Shown: positions 38,071-46,766, counted from the first letter of the stretch. The stretch is 64,000 bases of DNA from Alterirhizorhabdus solaris (GCF_007785815.1 NZ_VNIM01000003.1:1-64000); one strand, 5' to 3'. Program-made: numbers and translations. The notes: a model not told the origin generated them from the letters alone.

Positions 38071-39261
38071 TCAGCCGCCGAAGCCACGCGGCGCGGGCGC
38101 GATCACGGTGGCGCCGCCCGGCCCGATCTGGTGCACCGCCAGCGATCGCTCGGCGATGCCATCGGCGCGGAAGCGGAAGGCGCCGTCCACGCCGGAGAAG
38201 CCGCCCTTGTCGGTCAGCGCCTTGGCCGGAAACGGCGCGCCCGTCTTCCAGTCCGCCGCGATCCGCACGGTCAGCAGCACCGCATCGTAGCCGAGGCTGG
38301 CGAGCCGGTAGGGTGCCTTGCCGAAGCGCGCGCGATACTTGGTGCCGAGCTGGCGGTACATCGCATCGGGCACGCTGGCGAACCACGCGCCCTGCATCGC
38401 CGGATTGTTCGCCAGCGCCCCCTCCGCATTCCACAGTTCGGTGCCGAGCAGCTGCGTCGCCCCCTGCCGGCGCAGTAGCGGGGCGGCCTGCGTGGCGATG
38501 CGCCCGCCATCGGCGATCAGCACCGCCTCATAGGGCTGGCCGGCGGCGCGCGTCTGCCCGATCCGCCCCACGGCGGCGGCGAGCGAGGCGGGCGTGCGAT
38601 CGTAGGTCTGCATGGACACCACGCTGCCGCCCGCCGCCTCGGCGGTGCGGAGCAGCACATTGGAGGCGTTGCGGCCATAGGCGCCCGTCGGCATCAGCCC
38701 GGCGAACCGCGTCATCCCGCGCGAGCGGGCATAGCGCACCACCCGATCGACCGACTGCGCGGGCGAAAAGCCCATCAGGAAGGTGCCGTTGCCCGCCACG
38801 GCGGCATCGTTGGAAAAGGCGATCACCGGCACCCCCGCCGGCCGCGCCGCCGCCGCCGTGGCGCGCACCTCGTCGGCCAGCAGCGGGCCGAGGATCAGCC
38901 GGTTGCCGTCCGCCAGCGCGCGCGCCGCCGCCGCCGCCGCGCCCGGCCCGGTATCGTAGGTCGTCACCCGCACGCGCGCGCCGCCGGTATCGAGCAGCGC
39001 CAGATTGGCGGCGTTGGCGATGGACTGGCCCACCGCCGCGTTCGGCCCGGTCATCGGCACCAGCAGCGCCACACGGTTGCGTGCCTCGTCCTGCGGCAGC
39101 GCGCCGGTATCGGCGGGCCGATCGGCGATCGGGGGCGGCACCGCCTTGGGCGGGCCGCTTTTGGGCACCATCGTCTGGCACGCGCCCAGCAGCAGCGCGG
39201 CGACGACGGCCCCTGCGCGCAGGAACCGACGCGGTTGCGGGAAGGGCGAGCCCTCTGCCAT
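38071..39261 (-). CDS. LpoA-like periplasmic-binding-fold lipoprotein (penicillin-binding protein activator)
   Basis: A 396-residue lipoprotein with lipobox LGAC (C28) followed by a Pro-rich linker and a type I periplasmic-binding fold (VALLVPMTGPNAAVGQSIAN, ILGPLLADEVRATA, LASLGYDAVLL). This matches the C-terminal part of LpoA, which activates PBP1A, and family members always precede rsmI divergently. ATG 39261 (AGGA upstream) is preferred over ATG 39270. The start codon is only 12 bases from that of rsmI. Confidence 0.85.
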   Translation of the reverse strand: MAEGSPFPQPRRFLRAGAVVAALLLGACQTMVPKSGPPKAVPPPIADRPADTGALPQDEARNRVALLVPMTGPNAAVGQSIANAANLALLDTGGARVRVTTYDTGPGAAAAAARALADGNRLILGPLLADEVRATAAAARPAGVPVIAFSNDAAVAGNGTFLMGFSPAQSVDRVVRYARSRGMTRFAGLMPTGAYGRNASNVLLRTAEAAGGSVVSMQTYDRTPASLAAAVGRIGQTRAAGQPYEAVLIADGGRIATQAAPLLRRQGATQLLGTELWNAEGALANNPAMQGAWFASVPDAMYRQLGTKYRARFGKAPYRLASLGYDAVLLTVRIAADWKTGAPFPAKALTDKGGFSGVDGAFRFRADGIAERSLAVHQIGPGGATVIAPAPRGFGG

Positions 39262-39273
39262 GACGTACATCCT

Positions 39274-40173
39274 ATGAACGATCCTCATCCCGACACGCTT
39301 GCTTCCGACAGACCGGCTTCCGACAGGCTGGCGCCCGGTCTCTATATCGTCGCCACCCCGATCGGCAATCTCGGCGACCTGTCTCCGCGCGCCGCGTCGA
39401 TCCTGTCGCGCGCCGATGTGATCGCGGTGGAGGACAGCCGGGTGACGGGCAAGCTGCTCAACCACATCGGGGTGAAGCGGCCGATGACCGCCTATCACGA
39501 TCACAACGCCGATCGCGTGCGCCCCGGCCTCGTCGCGCGGATGGGGGCGGAGGCGATCGCGCTCACCTCGGACGCGGGCACGCCGCTGATCTCCGACCCC
39601 GGCTTCAAGCTGGTGCGCGATGCGCGCGCCGCCGGGCATGCGGTGGTGACGATCCCCGGCCCGTGCGCCGCCATCGCCGCGCTGACGCTGGCGGGGCTGC
39701 CGACCGACCGCTTCTTCTTCCTCGGCTTCCTGCCGGCCAAGGAGAAAGCCAAGGCCGATGCGATCGCCGAGGTGGCGGCGGTGCGTGCCACGCTGATCCT
39801 GTACGAAAGCGGCCCGCGCCTGGCCGCCACGCTTGCGCTGCTGGCCGAGGGGCTGGGCAACCGCGAGGCCGCCGTCGCGCGCGAGATCAGCAAGGCCTAT
39901 GAGGAATGCGTGACCGACACGCTTTCGGCGCTGGCCGCGCGCTATGAGAACGCGCCGCCGAAGGGCGAGATCGTCATCGTCGTCGCCCCGCCCGGCGAGG
40001 CCGCCGCCCCGCCCGAAGCCGACGTGGACGACGCGCTGATCGAGGCGATGACCCGTCTGCCCACCGCCGGCGCCGCCGGCGAGGTGGCCAAGGCGACCGG
40101 ACTGCCCCGCCGCGATCTCTATGCGCGCGCGATGGCGCTGCGGGACGAGGCGAAAGGCGCGGAGGACGCGTGA
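39274..40173 (+). CDS. rsmI: 16S rRNA (cytidine-2'-O)-methyltransferase
   Basis: Methylates the ribose of C1402 in 16S rRNA. The 299 residues are a tetrapyrrole-methylase-type fold: GLYIVATPIGNLGDLSPRA, DVIAVEDSRVTGKLLNHIG, ALTSDAGTPLISDPG and ESGPRLAATLALLAEG. The N-terminus has an 11-base direct repeat GCTTCCGACAG inside codons 11-22. GTGA overlap with yraN. No ribosome site precedes ATG 39274. Confidence 0.94.
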   Translation: MNDPHPDTLASDRPASDRLAPGLYIVATPIGNLGDLSPRAASILSRADVIAVEDSRVTGKLLNHIGVKRPMTAYHDHNADRVRPGLVARMGAEAIALTSDAGTPLISDPGFKLVRDARAAGHAVVTIPGPCAAIAALTLAGLPTDRFFFLGFLPAKEKAKADAIAEVAAVRATLILYESGPRLAATLALLAEGLGNREAAVAREISKAYEECVTDTLSALAARYENAPPKGEIVIVVAPPGEAAAPPEADVDDALIEAMTRLPTAGAAGEVAKATGLPRRDLYARAMALRDEAKGAEDA

Positions 40174-40538
40174 AGCCGCCGCCCGCACCGAAACGCCGTC
40201 ACGCCGAGCAGCGTGGCCGCGCCGGCGAGGAGGAAGCCGCGCTGCATCTGCGCCGCCACGGCTGGGCGATCCTCGCCACCCGCGTCCGCACGCCCGCCGG
40301 CGAGGTCGATCTGGTCGCCCGCCGCGACACGATCGTCGCCTTCGTGGAGGTGAAGACGCGGGCTTCTGCCGCCGAGCTGGACTATGCGATCGACGCCCGC
40401 CGCCTCGCCCGCGTGGCCGCCGCCGCCGAAATCCTGATCCCCCGCTTCACCGGCCCCGACGACGACATCCGCATCGACGTGATTTTGATCGCGCCGGGTG
40501 TGCCGCCCCGGCATATCGAAAACGCCTGGTGCGGGTGA
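40170..40538 (+). CDS. yraN: YraN/UPF0102-family nuclease-fold protein
   Basis: 122 residues of the UPF0102 family, with restriction-nuclease-like core: GEVDLVARRDTIVAFVEVKT (the E...D...ExK pattern of PD-(D/E)xK folds). GTG start overlaps the rsmI stop as GTGA. rsmI-yraN is a conserved pair, usually followed by gshB in alphaproteobacteria; here the next two genes on the opposite strand separate it from gshB. Confidence 0.9.
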   Translation: MKPPPAPKRRHAEQRGRAGEEEAALHLRRHGWAILATRVRTPAGEVDLVARRDTIVAFVEVKTRASAAELDYAIDARRLARVAAAAEILIPRFTGPDDDIRIDVILIAPGVPPRHIENAWCG

Positions 40539-40545
40539 GTGCGTA

Positions 40546-40920
40546 TCAGGCGGGTAGCCAACCGGGTATCAAAATGCCGAACAGCTTTTTCAACGGCATC
40601 GCTGCCCAGCCGTATTTCTCGTAGATCGCCCGCGCCGTATCGCCAAACGATGCCCACCCGCCGGGCCTGGCGGTTTCCATCGACTTTTTCAGGATAGCCA
40701 GTTCGGCCTTCAGGCGCTCGATCTCATCCACGTCCGCGACGTCGTTAGGTTGGCGCGCGCCCTCCCGATCGATCGCCTCGCAGGCGTCCGCCAACGCCGC
40801 ATCAGTCTGCACGACTGTATGCTGCGTACCGGCGGTGATTGTCGCCCCATCGCCCTGAATGACGTTACCGAAGGCGACGCCGTTTCCCCCGCCGACGCTG
40901 ATACTGATGCCGTTGCTCAC
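40546..40920 (-). CDS. Small partner protein with N-terminal amyloid-like motif
   Basis: 124 residues. The N-terminus (residues 5-23, ISISVGGGNGVAFGNVIQG) repeats the motif that closes the preceding gene product. It is followed by TITAGTQHTVVQ, a coiled-coil segment (about 62-84, DEIERLKAELAILKKSME) and a C-terminus with YGWAAMPLKKLFGILIPGWL that may insert in or touch membrane. ATGA overlap with the upstream gene. Low GC relative to flanks. No named family recognised. Confidence 0.75.
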   Translation of the reverse strand: MSNGISISVGGGNGVAFGNVIQGDGATITAGTQHTVVQTDAALADACEAIDREGARQPNDVADVDEIERLKAELAILKKSMETARPGGWASFGDTARAIYEKYGWAAMPLKKLFGILIPGWLPA

Positions 40921-41777
40921 TTGCCTGCCCCCTTGGCCGAGTTGACCACCCGGTTCATCGCACCCTGCACCACATTCCCCATCTGCACCTGACCGCCGGA
41001 GATGCTGATGTTCATCACCTGCATCCGCTGCACCTTCAACTCGCTCGTATCTATCCCGTTGTGTTCCAGTTCCTCGATCAGCGCGTTGAATACCACCTCG
41101 TGAAACCCTTTTACCTGCGTCTCCACGTCGAGATAATTATAGGTCGAGGAGTACAGGCTTCGCAGCCTCGGCACGATATCGTGATCGCGGCGCAGATAAG
41201 GGATCAGCCAGAACCAGATCGTCAGCGGCGCATAGGCGACGAAATTGAACTTCTTGTCCCTGTCGACATATCCTCCGGCCAGAACCCACCACTGCACCGA
41301 CTGCAACTGACCGAACCGCGCATAACGCAGCAGCAACGTCACCGTCGTTCCCCGACTGGTCGTCCCGGCCGTAGATACCCTGAATGTACGCTCCTCGGGA
41401 TCGCGCAATTCGCCGTCGATATCGGTGATGGTAATCGCCTTCAACGGCGAGACCGGCACCTGCGCCTTGAGCGCCCGGTCGATGGTGGCCAGCGTTCGCT
41501 CCTCCAGATCCTGGCCGTGGCAGAAGACATGGGTGAACTCTCCGAACGAACTCCCGAAGTAGCGGAACGGATAGGATTTCTTAAAATGGAAGGCCTCGTT
41601 GGCGATCGCCGCAAGCTCCCTACCGCTGATGACATAGGCGGCTATCCATGAGGGTATCGCGATAAGCAATACGATCCCGGTCGTAATCGAGATGACGGCC
41701 AAGTGGATTATGATAGCGACGATAACGGATCGTATCTTGGTCCGATTGGAAACGACACCATGATCCAGCACGGCCAT
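40917..41777 (-). CDS. Membrane protein with C-terminal amyloid-like motif
   Basis: 286 residues: a hydrophobic N-terminal hairpin or long helix (16-50), an extracellular or cytosolic domain of mostly beta character (about 60-175), a second membrane segment (178-196, NFVAYAPLTIWFWLIPY), a helical stretch, and a C-terminal motif NISISGGQVQMGNVVQG (256-272). The motif matches the N-terminus of the next gene product. The 5' half is AT-rich (45% GC at 41701-41760; 40% just upstream at 41821-41880; 67% in gshB). No named family recognised; conflict-system effector is inference. Confidence 0.75.
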   Translation of the reverse strand: MAVLDHGVVSNRTKIRSVIVAIIIHLAVISITTGIVLLIAIPSWIAAYVISGRELAAIANEAFHFKKSYPFRYFGSSFGEFTHVFCHGQDLEERTLATIDRALKAQVPVSPLKAITITDIDGELRDPEERTFRVSTAGTTSRGTTVTLLLRYARFGQLQSVQWWVLAGGYVDRDKKFNFVAYAPLTIWFWLIPYLRRDHDIVPRLRSLYSSTYNYLDVETQVKGFHEVVFNALIEELEHNGIDTSELKVQRMQVMNISISGGQVQMGNVVQGAMNRVVNSAKGAGK

Positions 41778-41996
41778 CCCACCCTCCGATCTAGCGGATG
41801 ACTGAAAGCTATCATTCCAGGTTTTGAAGTCAATCTATCGTTTCTTTTCTGTCATTCCATCTGCAATTGCCGGTCCTTACCCAGTCGAACCGCCGTCGTT
41901 TCGTGACGTGATGGGCCGCAACGGACCGAGGGGTGACAATCCCAGGCCCCTCCCCTACCTCGCCCGGTGAAACGACGAGAAGGCACCCACCCCCCC

Positions 41997-42968
41997 ATGT
42001 CCCTGCCCATGTCCCTGCGCGTCGCGGTCCAGATGGATCCGCTCGAAACGATCAACATCGCCGGCGACAGCACCTTCGCCGTCATGCTCGGGGCACAGGC
42101 GCGTGGGCATCGGCTGTTCCACTACAACGCCGGCGATCTCAGCTATCGCGACGGGCGGGTGATGGCGCCGGCCCGCCCCGTGTCCGTCCAGCGGATCGAA
42201 GGATCGCACCACGCCTATGGCGACTGGCAGACGCTCGATCTGGCCGAGGATGTCGATGTCGTGCTGATGCGGCAGGATCCGCCGTTCGATCTCGCCTACA
42301 TCACCGCCACGCATCTGCTGGAACGCATCCAGCACCGCACGTTGGTGGTGAACGACCCCGCCGCCGTCCGCAACGCGCCGGAAAAGCTGTTCGTGCTCGA
42401 CTATGCCGAGTTCATGCCCCCCACCCTCATCACCCGCCGGCTGGAGGATGCGCGCGCCTTCCATGCCGAACATGGCGAGGTGGTGGTGAAGCCGCTGTAC
42501 GGCAACGCCGGTTCGGCGGTATTCCACGTCGGCCGCAACGACGCCAATCTGGCCGCGCTGACCGAACTGTTCGGCCAGGTGTGGCGCGAGCCGTTCATGG
42601 TGCAGGCCTTCCTGCCGGACGTGTCGAAGGGCGACAAGCGCATCGTGCTGATCGACGGCAAGGCGGCGGGCGCGGTCAACCGCCTGCCCAAGCCGGGCGA
42701 GATCCGATCGAACCTGGCGGTCGGCGGATCGGGCGCGGCGGCCGAGCTCACACCACGCGAGCATGAGATCTGCGACAAGCTCGGGCCGGAACTGGCGCGG
42801 CGCGGGCTGCTGTTCGTCGGCATCGACGTGATCGCCGGGCACCTGACCGAGATCAACGTCACCTCCCCTACGGGCATCGTCGCGATCGACCGCTTCAACG
42901 GCACCGACACGCCGGCGCTGATCTGGGAGGCGATCGAGGCCAGGGCGGCGGCGCGCGCGAATGGCTGA
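41997..42968 (+). CDS. gshB: Glutathione synthetase
   Basis: Joins gamma-glutamylcysteine and glycine with ATP. 323 residues with MSLRVAVQMDPLETINIAGD, ATP-grasp VVKPLYGNAGSAVFHVGRND, and GIDVIAGHLTEINVTSPTGI. Two in-frame ATGs at 41997 and 42009 sit in a duplicated ATGTCCCTGC; GAGAAGG (41975-41981) is 15 bases from the first. It supplies glutathione for gloA, gloB, ggt and the GST also in this window. Overlaps dedA by 8 bases. Confidence 0.94.
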   Translation: MSLPMSLRVAVQMDPLETINIAGDSTFAVMLGAQARGHRLFHYNAGDLSYRDGRVMAPARPVSVQRIEGSHHAYGDWQTLDLAEDVDVVLMRQDPPFDLAYITATHLLERIQHRTLVVNDPAAVRNAPEKLFVLDYAEFMPPTLITRRLEDARAFHAEHGEVVVKPLYGNAGSAVFHVGRNDANLAALTELFGQVWREPFMVQAFLPDVSKGDKRIVLIDGKAAGAVNRLPKPGEIRSNLAVGGSGAAAELTPREHEICDKLGPELARRGLLFVGIDVIAGHLTEINVTSPTGIVAIDRFNGTDTPALIWEAIEARAAARANG

Positions 42969-43563
42969 TTTCGTCCGCGAGTGGATCGAGGGCGCGGGCT
43001 ATCTCGGCGTCGCCTTCCTGATGTTCCTCGAAACGGTGTTCCCGCCGATCCCGTCGGAGGTCATCATGTCGCTGTCCGGGCTACAGGCCCAGCGCGGCAC
43101 GATGACCTTGTGGGGCGCGATCGTGGCCGGCACGATCGGCGCGATGCTGGGCAACATCGTGTGGTACGTGGTGGCGCGCTGGCTGGGCATCGACCGCTTC
43201 CGCCCGCTGGTCGAGCGCTTCGGCCGGGTGCTGACGCTGGACTGGCGCGAGGTGGAACGCGCCGACCATTTCTTCGACCGCTACGATCGCTTCTTCGTAT
43301 GCTTCGGCCGCATGATGCCGACGATCCGCTCGCTCGTCTCCGTACCCGCCGGCCTGTTCGGCATGAAGCCGCTGCCGTTCATCCTCTGGTCCACCCTCGG
43401 CACCGCCGGCTGGACGAGCGCGCTGGCGATCGCCGGTTACGCACTGGGCGCCAACTGGAAGGACGTGGACAAGTATCTGGGGCCGCTTTCCACCGGCGTC
43501 GTGGTGCTGCTGCTGGCGTGGTATCTGTTCCGGGTGGTGACTTGGAAGCCGCGGCGGGGATGA
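42961..43563 (+). CDS. DedA-family membrane protein
   Basis: 200 residues with the DedA pattern: FLMFLETVFPPIPSEVIMSL, GNIVWYVVARWLG, FVCFGRMMPTIRSLVSVPAG (the re-entrant F/G-R-x-x-P motif) and C-terminal hydrophobic TGVVVLLLAWYLFRV. DedA proteins are needed for membrane potential and lipid carrier recycling. Starts inside gshB. Confidence 0.93.
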   Translation: MADFVREWIEGAGYLGVAFLMFLETVFPPIPSEVIMSLSGLQAQRGTMTLWGAIVAGTIGAMLGNIVWYVVARWLGIDRFRPLVERFGRVLTLDWREVERADHFFDRYDRFFVCFGRMMPTIRSLVSVPAGLFGMKPLPFILWSTLGTAGWTSALAIAGYALGANWKDVDKYLGPLSTGVVVLLLAWYLFRVVTWKPRRG

Positions 43564-43970
43564 AGGCGATCCGTACCCCGACTGACCTTCGGATCATGAA
43601 TGCGATCTACGATCGTTACGTCCAGAGTTTCAGAACGCATGAGTTGGAGGGGGCGCTCTATCGGACATATCTTCCTATCGACTTGGATGCGATTGCAAAC
43701 GATTTGGGTTACGAGAGCTACGAGCTATTTGGACGCCTATATTATATGATCGACCGTAAGTTTTCTTACGCACAGGATAATGGATCGAAGGTCCATTTCT
43801 TCGCTAGGGTCGTTGGCGATGATCGACATTGTATCAATTTCCCGTATCTTGTCAGCGTAAGGGGTGATCTTCTACAGGCTGACAGACGAGCAAAAGCGCC
43901 TCTCGTCATTTCCCTCCTATCGCTAACCGTTTCTCTGGTTGCCTTGCTCCGAACTCTACTTTTGTCCTGA
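43560..43970 (+). CDS. Hypothetical low-GC protein with C-terminal membrane helix
   Basis: 136 residues beginning ATGA on the dedA stop (a second ATG lies at 43596). A soluble, Tyr-rich body (ELFGRLYYMIDRKFSYAQDN, GDDRHCINFPYLVSV) ends in a hydrophobic helix (PLVISLLSLTVSLVALLRTL). GC drops to 47% at 43681-43740 and 37% at 43741-43800, so the gene looks acquired. No family recognised. Confidence 0.65.
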   Translation: MKAIRTPTDLRIMNAIYDRYVQSFRTHELEGALYRTYLPIDLDAIANDLGYESYELFGRLYYMIDRKFSYAQDNGSKVHFFARVVGDDRHCINFPYLVSVRGDLLQADRRAKAPLVISLLSLTVSLVALLRTLLLS

Positions 43971-43971
43971 A

Positions 43972-44904
43972 TCAAGCCCGCGGATGCGCGTTCCGATAGA
44001 CGTCCATCAGGTGCGCCGCATCCACCGCCGTATAGATCTGCGTCGAGGACAGGCTCGCATGGCCGAGCAGTTCCTGCAACGATCGCAGGTCCGCCCCCCG
44101 GCCCAGCAGGTGCGTGGCGAAGCTGTGGCGCAGGGCGTGGGGGGTGGTGCGGTCGCCCAGGCCCAGCCGGGCGCGCGCGCCGCGTACTGCCAGCCGCACG
44201 ATGTCGGGCGAAAGCGGGCCGCCCTTCGCGCCCCGGAACAGCGGGGCGTCGCGGCTCACCGGCCACGGGGTGAGCGCCGCATAGGCCTCGATCGCGGCGG
44301 CCACGCGCGGCAGCAGCGGCACCACGCGGGTCTTGTCGCGCTTGCCGGTCACGCGGATCGTCTCGCCCAGCGGCAGGATCGCGCCCGTCAGCGCCACCGC
44401 CTCGCCCACGCGCAGGCCCGCGCCGTAGAGCAGCAGCAGCACCGCCAGATCGCGCGCGGCGATCCACGCCACGTCGCTGGCGTCGGCCACGTCTTCGGCC
44501 AGCGCGATCGCCTGCGCCGGGGAGACGGGGCGCGGCACCCCGGCCTTCACGCGCGGCCCCTTCACGCGCGGCACCGCCCCCCCGGCAAAGGCGAGGAAGC
44601 CGCGCACCGCCGAAAGCTCCCGCGCGGCGGATGCATTGCCGATCGCCGCGTCGCCGCCCTCGCCCGCCCCGCGCCGGGCGGCAAGGAAGGCGCGCAGGTC
44701 CGCCTTGTCCAGCGTCGCCAGCAGCGCCCGGTCCACCGCCGCCCCGCGATGCGTGCCGAGGAACGCCACCAGCCGGTGCGCGGTCGCCACATAGGCGCGC
44801 ACGGTATGGTCCGACCGGCGCCGGTCCCGCCGCAGATGCTCGCCCCATTCGGCTGCCAGCAGGCGGGCGGGATGATCGTCGAGGGTGAGCGGGGGCGTGG
44901 CCAT
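43972..44904 (-). CDS. xerC: Tyrosine recombinase XerC
   Basis: Resolves chromosome dimers at dif together with XerD. 310 residues with the core-binding N-domain and all catalytic residues: R165 (GAGLRVGEA), K188 (TGKRDKT), H256 and R259 (PHALRHSFATHLL), H282 (LGHASLSSTQIYT) and nucleophile Y291. Start MATPPLTLDD at 44904; the frame upstream is not coding. Housekeeping Xer rather than phage integrase by length and C-terminus. Confidence 0.9.
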   Translation of the reverse strand: MATPPLTLDDHPARLLAAEWGEHLRRDRRRSDHTVRAYVATAHRLVAFLGTHRGAAVDRALLATLDKADLRAFLAARRGAGEGGDAAIGNASAARELSAVRGFLAFAGGAVPRVKGPRVKAGVPRPVSPAQAIALAEDVADASDVAWIAARDLAVLLLLYGAGLRVGEAVALTGAILPLGETIRVTGKRDKTRVVPLLPRVAAAIEAYAALTPWPVSRDAPLFRGAKGGPLSPDIVRLAVRGARARLGLGDRTTPHALRHSFATHLLGRGADLRSLQELLGHASLSSTQIYTAVDAAHLMDVYRNAHPRA

Positions 44905-45023
44905 CGCCCGATCATGCGCGATCCGGCGTGGCCGGGGAAGCCGCGCCGCCCCGCCACCTCGATTGAAGCCGGGGGCCGGCTCTGCTACCCGCGCGGCACC
45001 CCTTTCATCACAGGATATTGCCG

Positions 45024-46340
45024 ATGATCCCGCGCTACTCGCGGCCCGAGATGGTGGCCATCTGGGCACCCGAAGCCAAGTTCGCCATCTGGTTCGAGAT
45101 CGAGGCGCACGCCACCGATGCGCTGGCCGAACTCGGCGTGGTGCCCAGGGAAGCGGCCGCCGCGCTGTGGCGCTGGTGGGATACCAAGCCCACGATCGAC
45201 GTCGCCGCGATCGACGCGATCGAGGCCGTCACCAAGCATGACGTGATCGCCTTCCTCACCTGGGTGTCCGAGCAGGTCGGCCCGGAGGCCCGCTTCATGC
45301 ACCAGGGCATGACCTCGTCCGACGTGCTGGACACCTGCCTCAGCGTGCAGCTGGCGCGGGCGACCGACCTGCTGCTCGCCGATCTCGACCGGCTGCTGGA
45401 GGTGCTGAAGCGCCGCGCGCTTGAGCACAAGATGACGCCGACGATCGGCCGCAGCCACGGCATCCATGCCGAGCCGGTGACGTTCGGCCTCAAGCTGGCG
45501 CAGGCCTATGCCGAGTTCGACCGCAACCGCCAGCGGCTGATCGCGGCGCGCGCCGACATCGCCACCTGCGCGATCTCCGGTGCGGTCGGCACCTTCGCCA
45601 ATATCGATCCGCGCGTGGAAACGCATGTGGCGGACAAGCTCGGCCTCGCGGTGGAGCCGGTCTCCACGCAGGTCATCCCGCGCGATCGCCACGCGATGTA
45701 TTTCGCCACGCTGGGGGTGATCGCCTCCTCGATCGAGCGGCTGGCCACCGAGGTGCGCCACCTGCAACGCACCGAGGTGCTGGAGGCCGAGGAATATTTC
45801 TCGCCCGGCCAGAAGGGCTCGTCGGCGATGCCGCACAAGCGCAACCCGGTGCTGACCGAGAACCTCACCGGCCTTGCCCGCATGGTGCGCGGCTATGTCA
45901 CCCCGGCGCTGGAGAATGTGGCGCTGTGGCACGAGCGCGACATCAGCCACTCCTCGGTGGAGCGGTACATCGGGCCGGATGCCACGATCACGCTCGATTT
46001 CGCGCTGGCGCGGCTGACCGGGGTGATCGACAAGCTGCTCGTCTACCCCGAGCGGATGCAAAAGAACCTCGACCGGATGGGTGGCCTCGTCCACTCGCAG
46101 CGCGTGCTGCTGGCGTTGACGCAGGCCGGCATCAGCCGAGAGGACAGCTATCGCCTCGTCCAGCAGAACGCGATGAAGGTGTGGGAATCGGACGGCGCGC
46201 TGTCGCTGCTCGAACTGCTCAAGGCCGATCCGGAGGTTTCCGCTCGCTTGAGCGCGGCCGAGCTGGAGGACAAGTTCGACCTCGGCTACCATCTGGCGCA
46301 GGTGGACGTGATTTTCGATCGAGTTTTCGGGACGAAATAA
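45024..46340 (+). CDS. purB: Adenylosuccinate lyase
   Basis: Acts twice in purine synthesis, on SAICAR and on adenylosuccinate. 438 residues with MIPRYSRPEMVAIWAPEAKF, the MTSSDVLDTCLSVQL region, TIGRSHGIHAEPVTFG and the fumarase-superfamily signature SSAMPHKRNP. ATG 45024 has AGGA 8 bases upstream. Its terminator is at 46417. Confidence 0.96.
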   Translation: MIPRYSRPEMVAIWAPEAKFAIWFEIEAHATDALAELGVVPREAAAALWRWWDTKPTIDVAAIDAIEAVTKHDVIAFLTWVSEQVGPEARFMHQGMTSSDVLDTCLSVQLARATDLLLADLDRLLEVLKRRALEHKMTPTIGRSHGIHAEPVTFGLKLAQAYAEFDRNRQRLIAARADIATCAISGAVGTFANIDPRVETHVADKLGLAVEPVSTQVIPRDRHAMYFATLGVIASSIERLATEVRHLQRTEVLEAEEYFSPGQKGSSAMPHKRNPVLTENLTGLARMVRGYVTPALENVALWHERDISHSSVERYIGPDATITLDFALARLTGVIDKLLVYPERMQKNLDRMGGLVHSQRVLLALTQAGISREDSYRLVQQNAMKVWESDGALSLLELLKADPEVSARLSAAELEDKFDLGYHLAQVDVIFDRVFGTK

Positions 46341-46416
46341 CCGTTGAACGCAGCGGGGTATGGCCTCGCGGCGATATCCAACTGATAGATAACGACAATT
46401 CAATCCAAGGCAGATC

Positions 46417-46464
46417 GCCCGGCGATATGGTTGCAACAATTGCAACCGTATCGCCGGGCTTTTT
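46417..46464 (+). terminator. Strong intrinsic terminator after purB
   Basis: 20-bp stem GCCCGGCGATATGGTTGCAA / TTGCAACCGTATCGCCGGGC (one G-U pair), 3-base loop CAA, then TTTTT. It lies 76 bases past the purB stop and isolates the following small genes. Confidence 0.92.
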
Positions 46465-46466
46465 AA

Positions 46467-46495
46467 TTGAACGTAAACACTAACGTGGCTAAGTA
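46467..46495 (+). promoter_or_regulatory. Promoter of first 27-aa peptide gene
   Basis: TTGAAC (46467-46472) and TAAGTA (46490-46495) with exactly 17 bases between, immediately after the purB terminator. Predicted start near 46502, giving a 50-base leader to ATG 46553. Confidence 0.6.
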
Positions 46496-46552
46496 TGCTG
46501 CATCGCAAACATAGGGCGGCTCGTAGGCGCCATGCCTTGTCGGAGAAGCATC

Positions 46553-46636
46553 ATGTACAAGTTCGAATCGGCCACCAGCTTCCTTCTCGCCATCGCCGCG
46601 CAGGCTCTCGCCGTCGGCTTTGTCTTCGCACTTTGA
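46553..46636 (+). CDS. 27-aa membrane peptide, copy 1
   Basis: A 27-residue peptide MYKFESATSFLLAIAAQALA ending VGFVFAL. A polar N-terminus is followed by a C-terminal hydrophobic helix, so it should be a single-pass inner-membrane peptide. GGAG at 46542-46545 is well spaced. It is 21/27 identical to the peptide at 46876. Ten of the identical codons differ only synonymously, showing selection on the protein. Flanked by a strong terminator upstream and its own promoter. Function unknown; type I toxin-like or small membrane regulator are possibilities. Confidence 0.75.
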   Translation: MYKFESATSFLLAIAAQALAVGFVFAL

Positions 46637-46751
46637 GTCTACTAACCATTTGATAGTACTTATGAGTTTGTTCATGTAAACCGCACTGCCGGCTAGCCAT
46701 CATACGGTTGTGGGTGCGGTAGACCGACATGGTGAGACCAATCATGGGCGA

Positions 46752-46766
46752 TTGCGTGTGACGCAA
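46752..46766. repeat. Short perfect inverted repeat between the two peptide genes
   Basis: TTGCGT-GTG-ACGCAA. It could be a weak terminator of the first peptide gene or an operator for the second; no T tract follows directly. Confidence 0.4.

Noticed and set aside
43972-44904. Tyrosine recombinase considered as an integrase of a mobile element next to AT-rich genes.
   Set aside because: Length, N-terminal domain and active-site spacing fit housekeeping XerC; no attachment repeats were seen.
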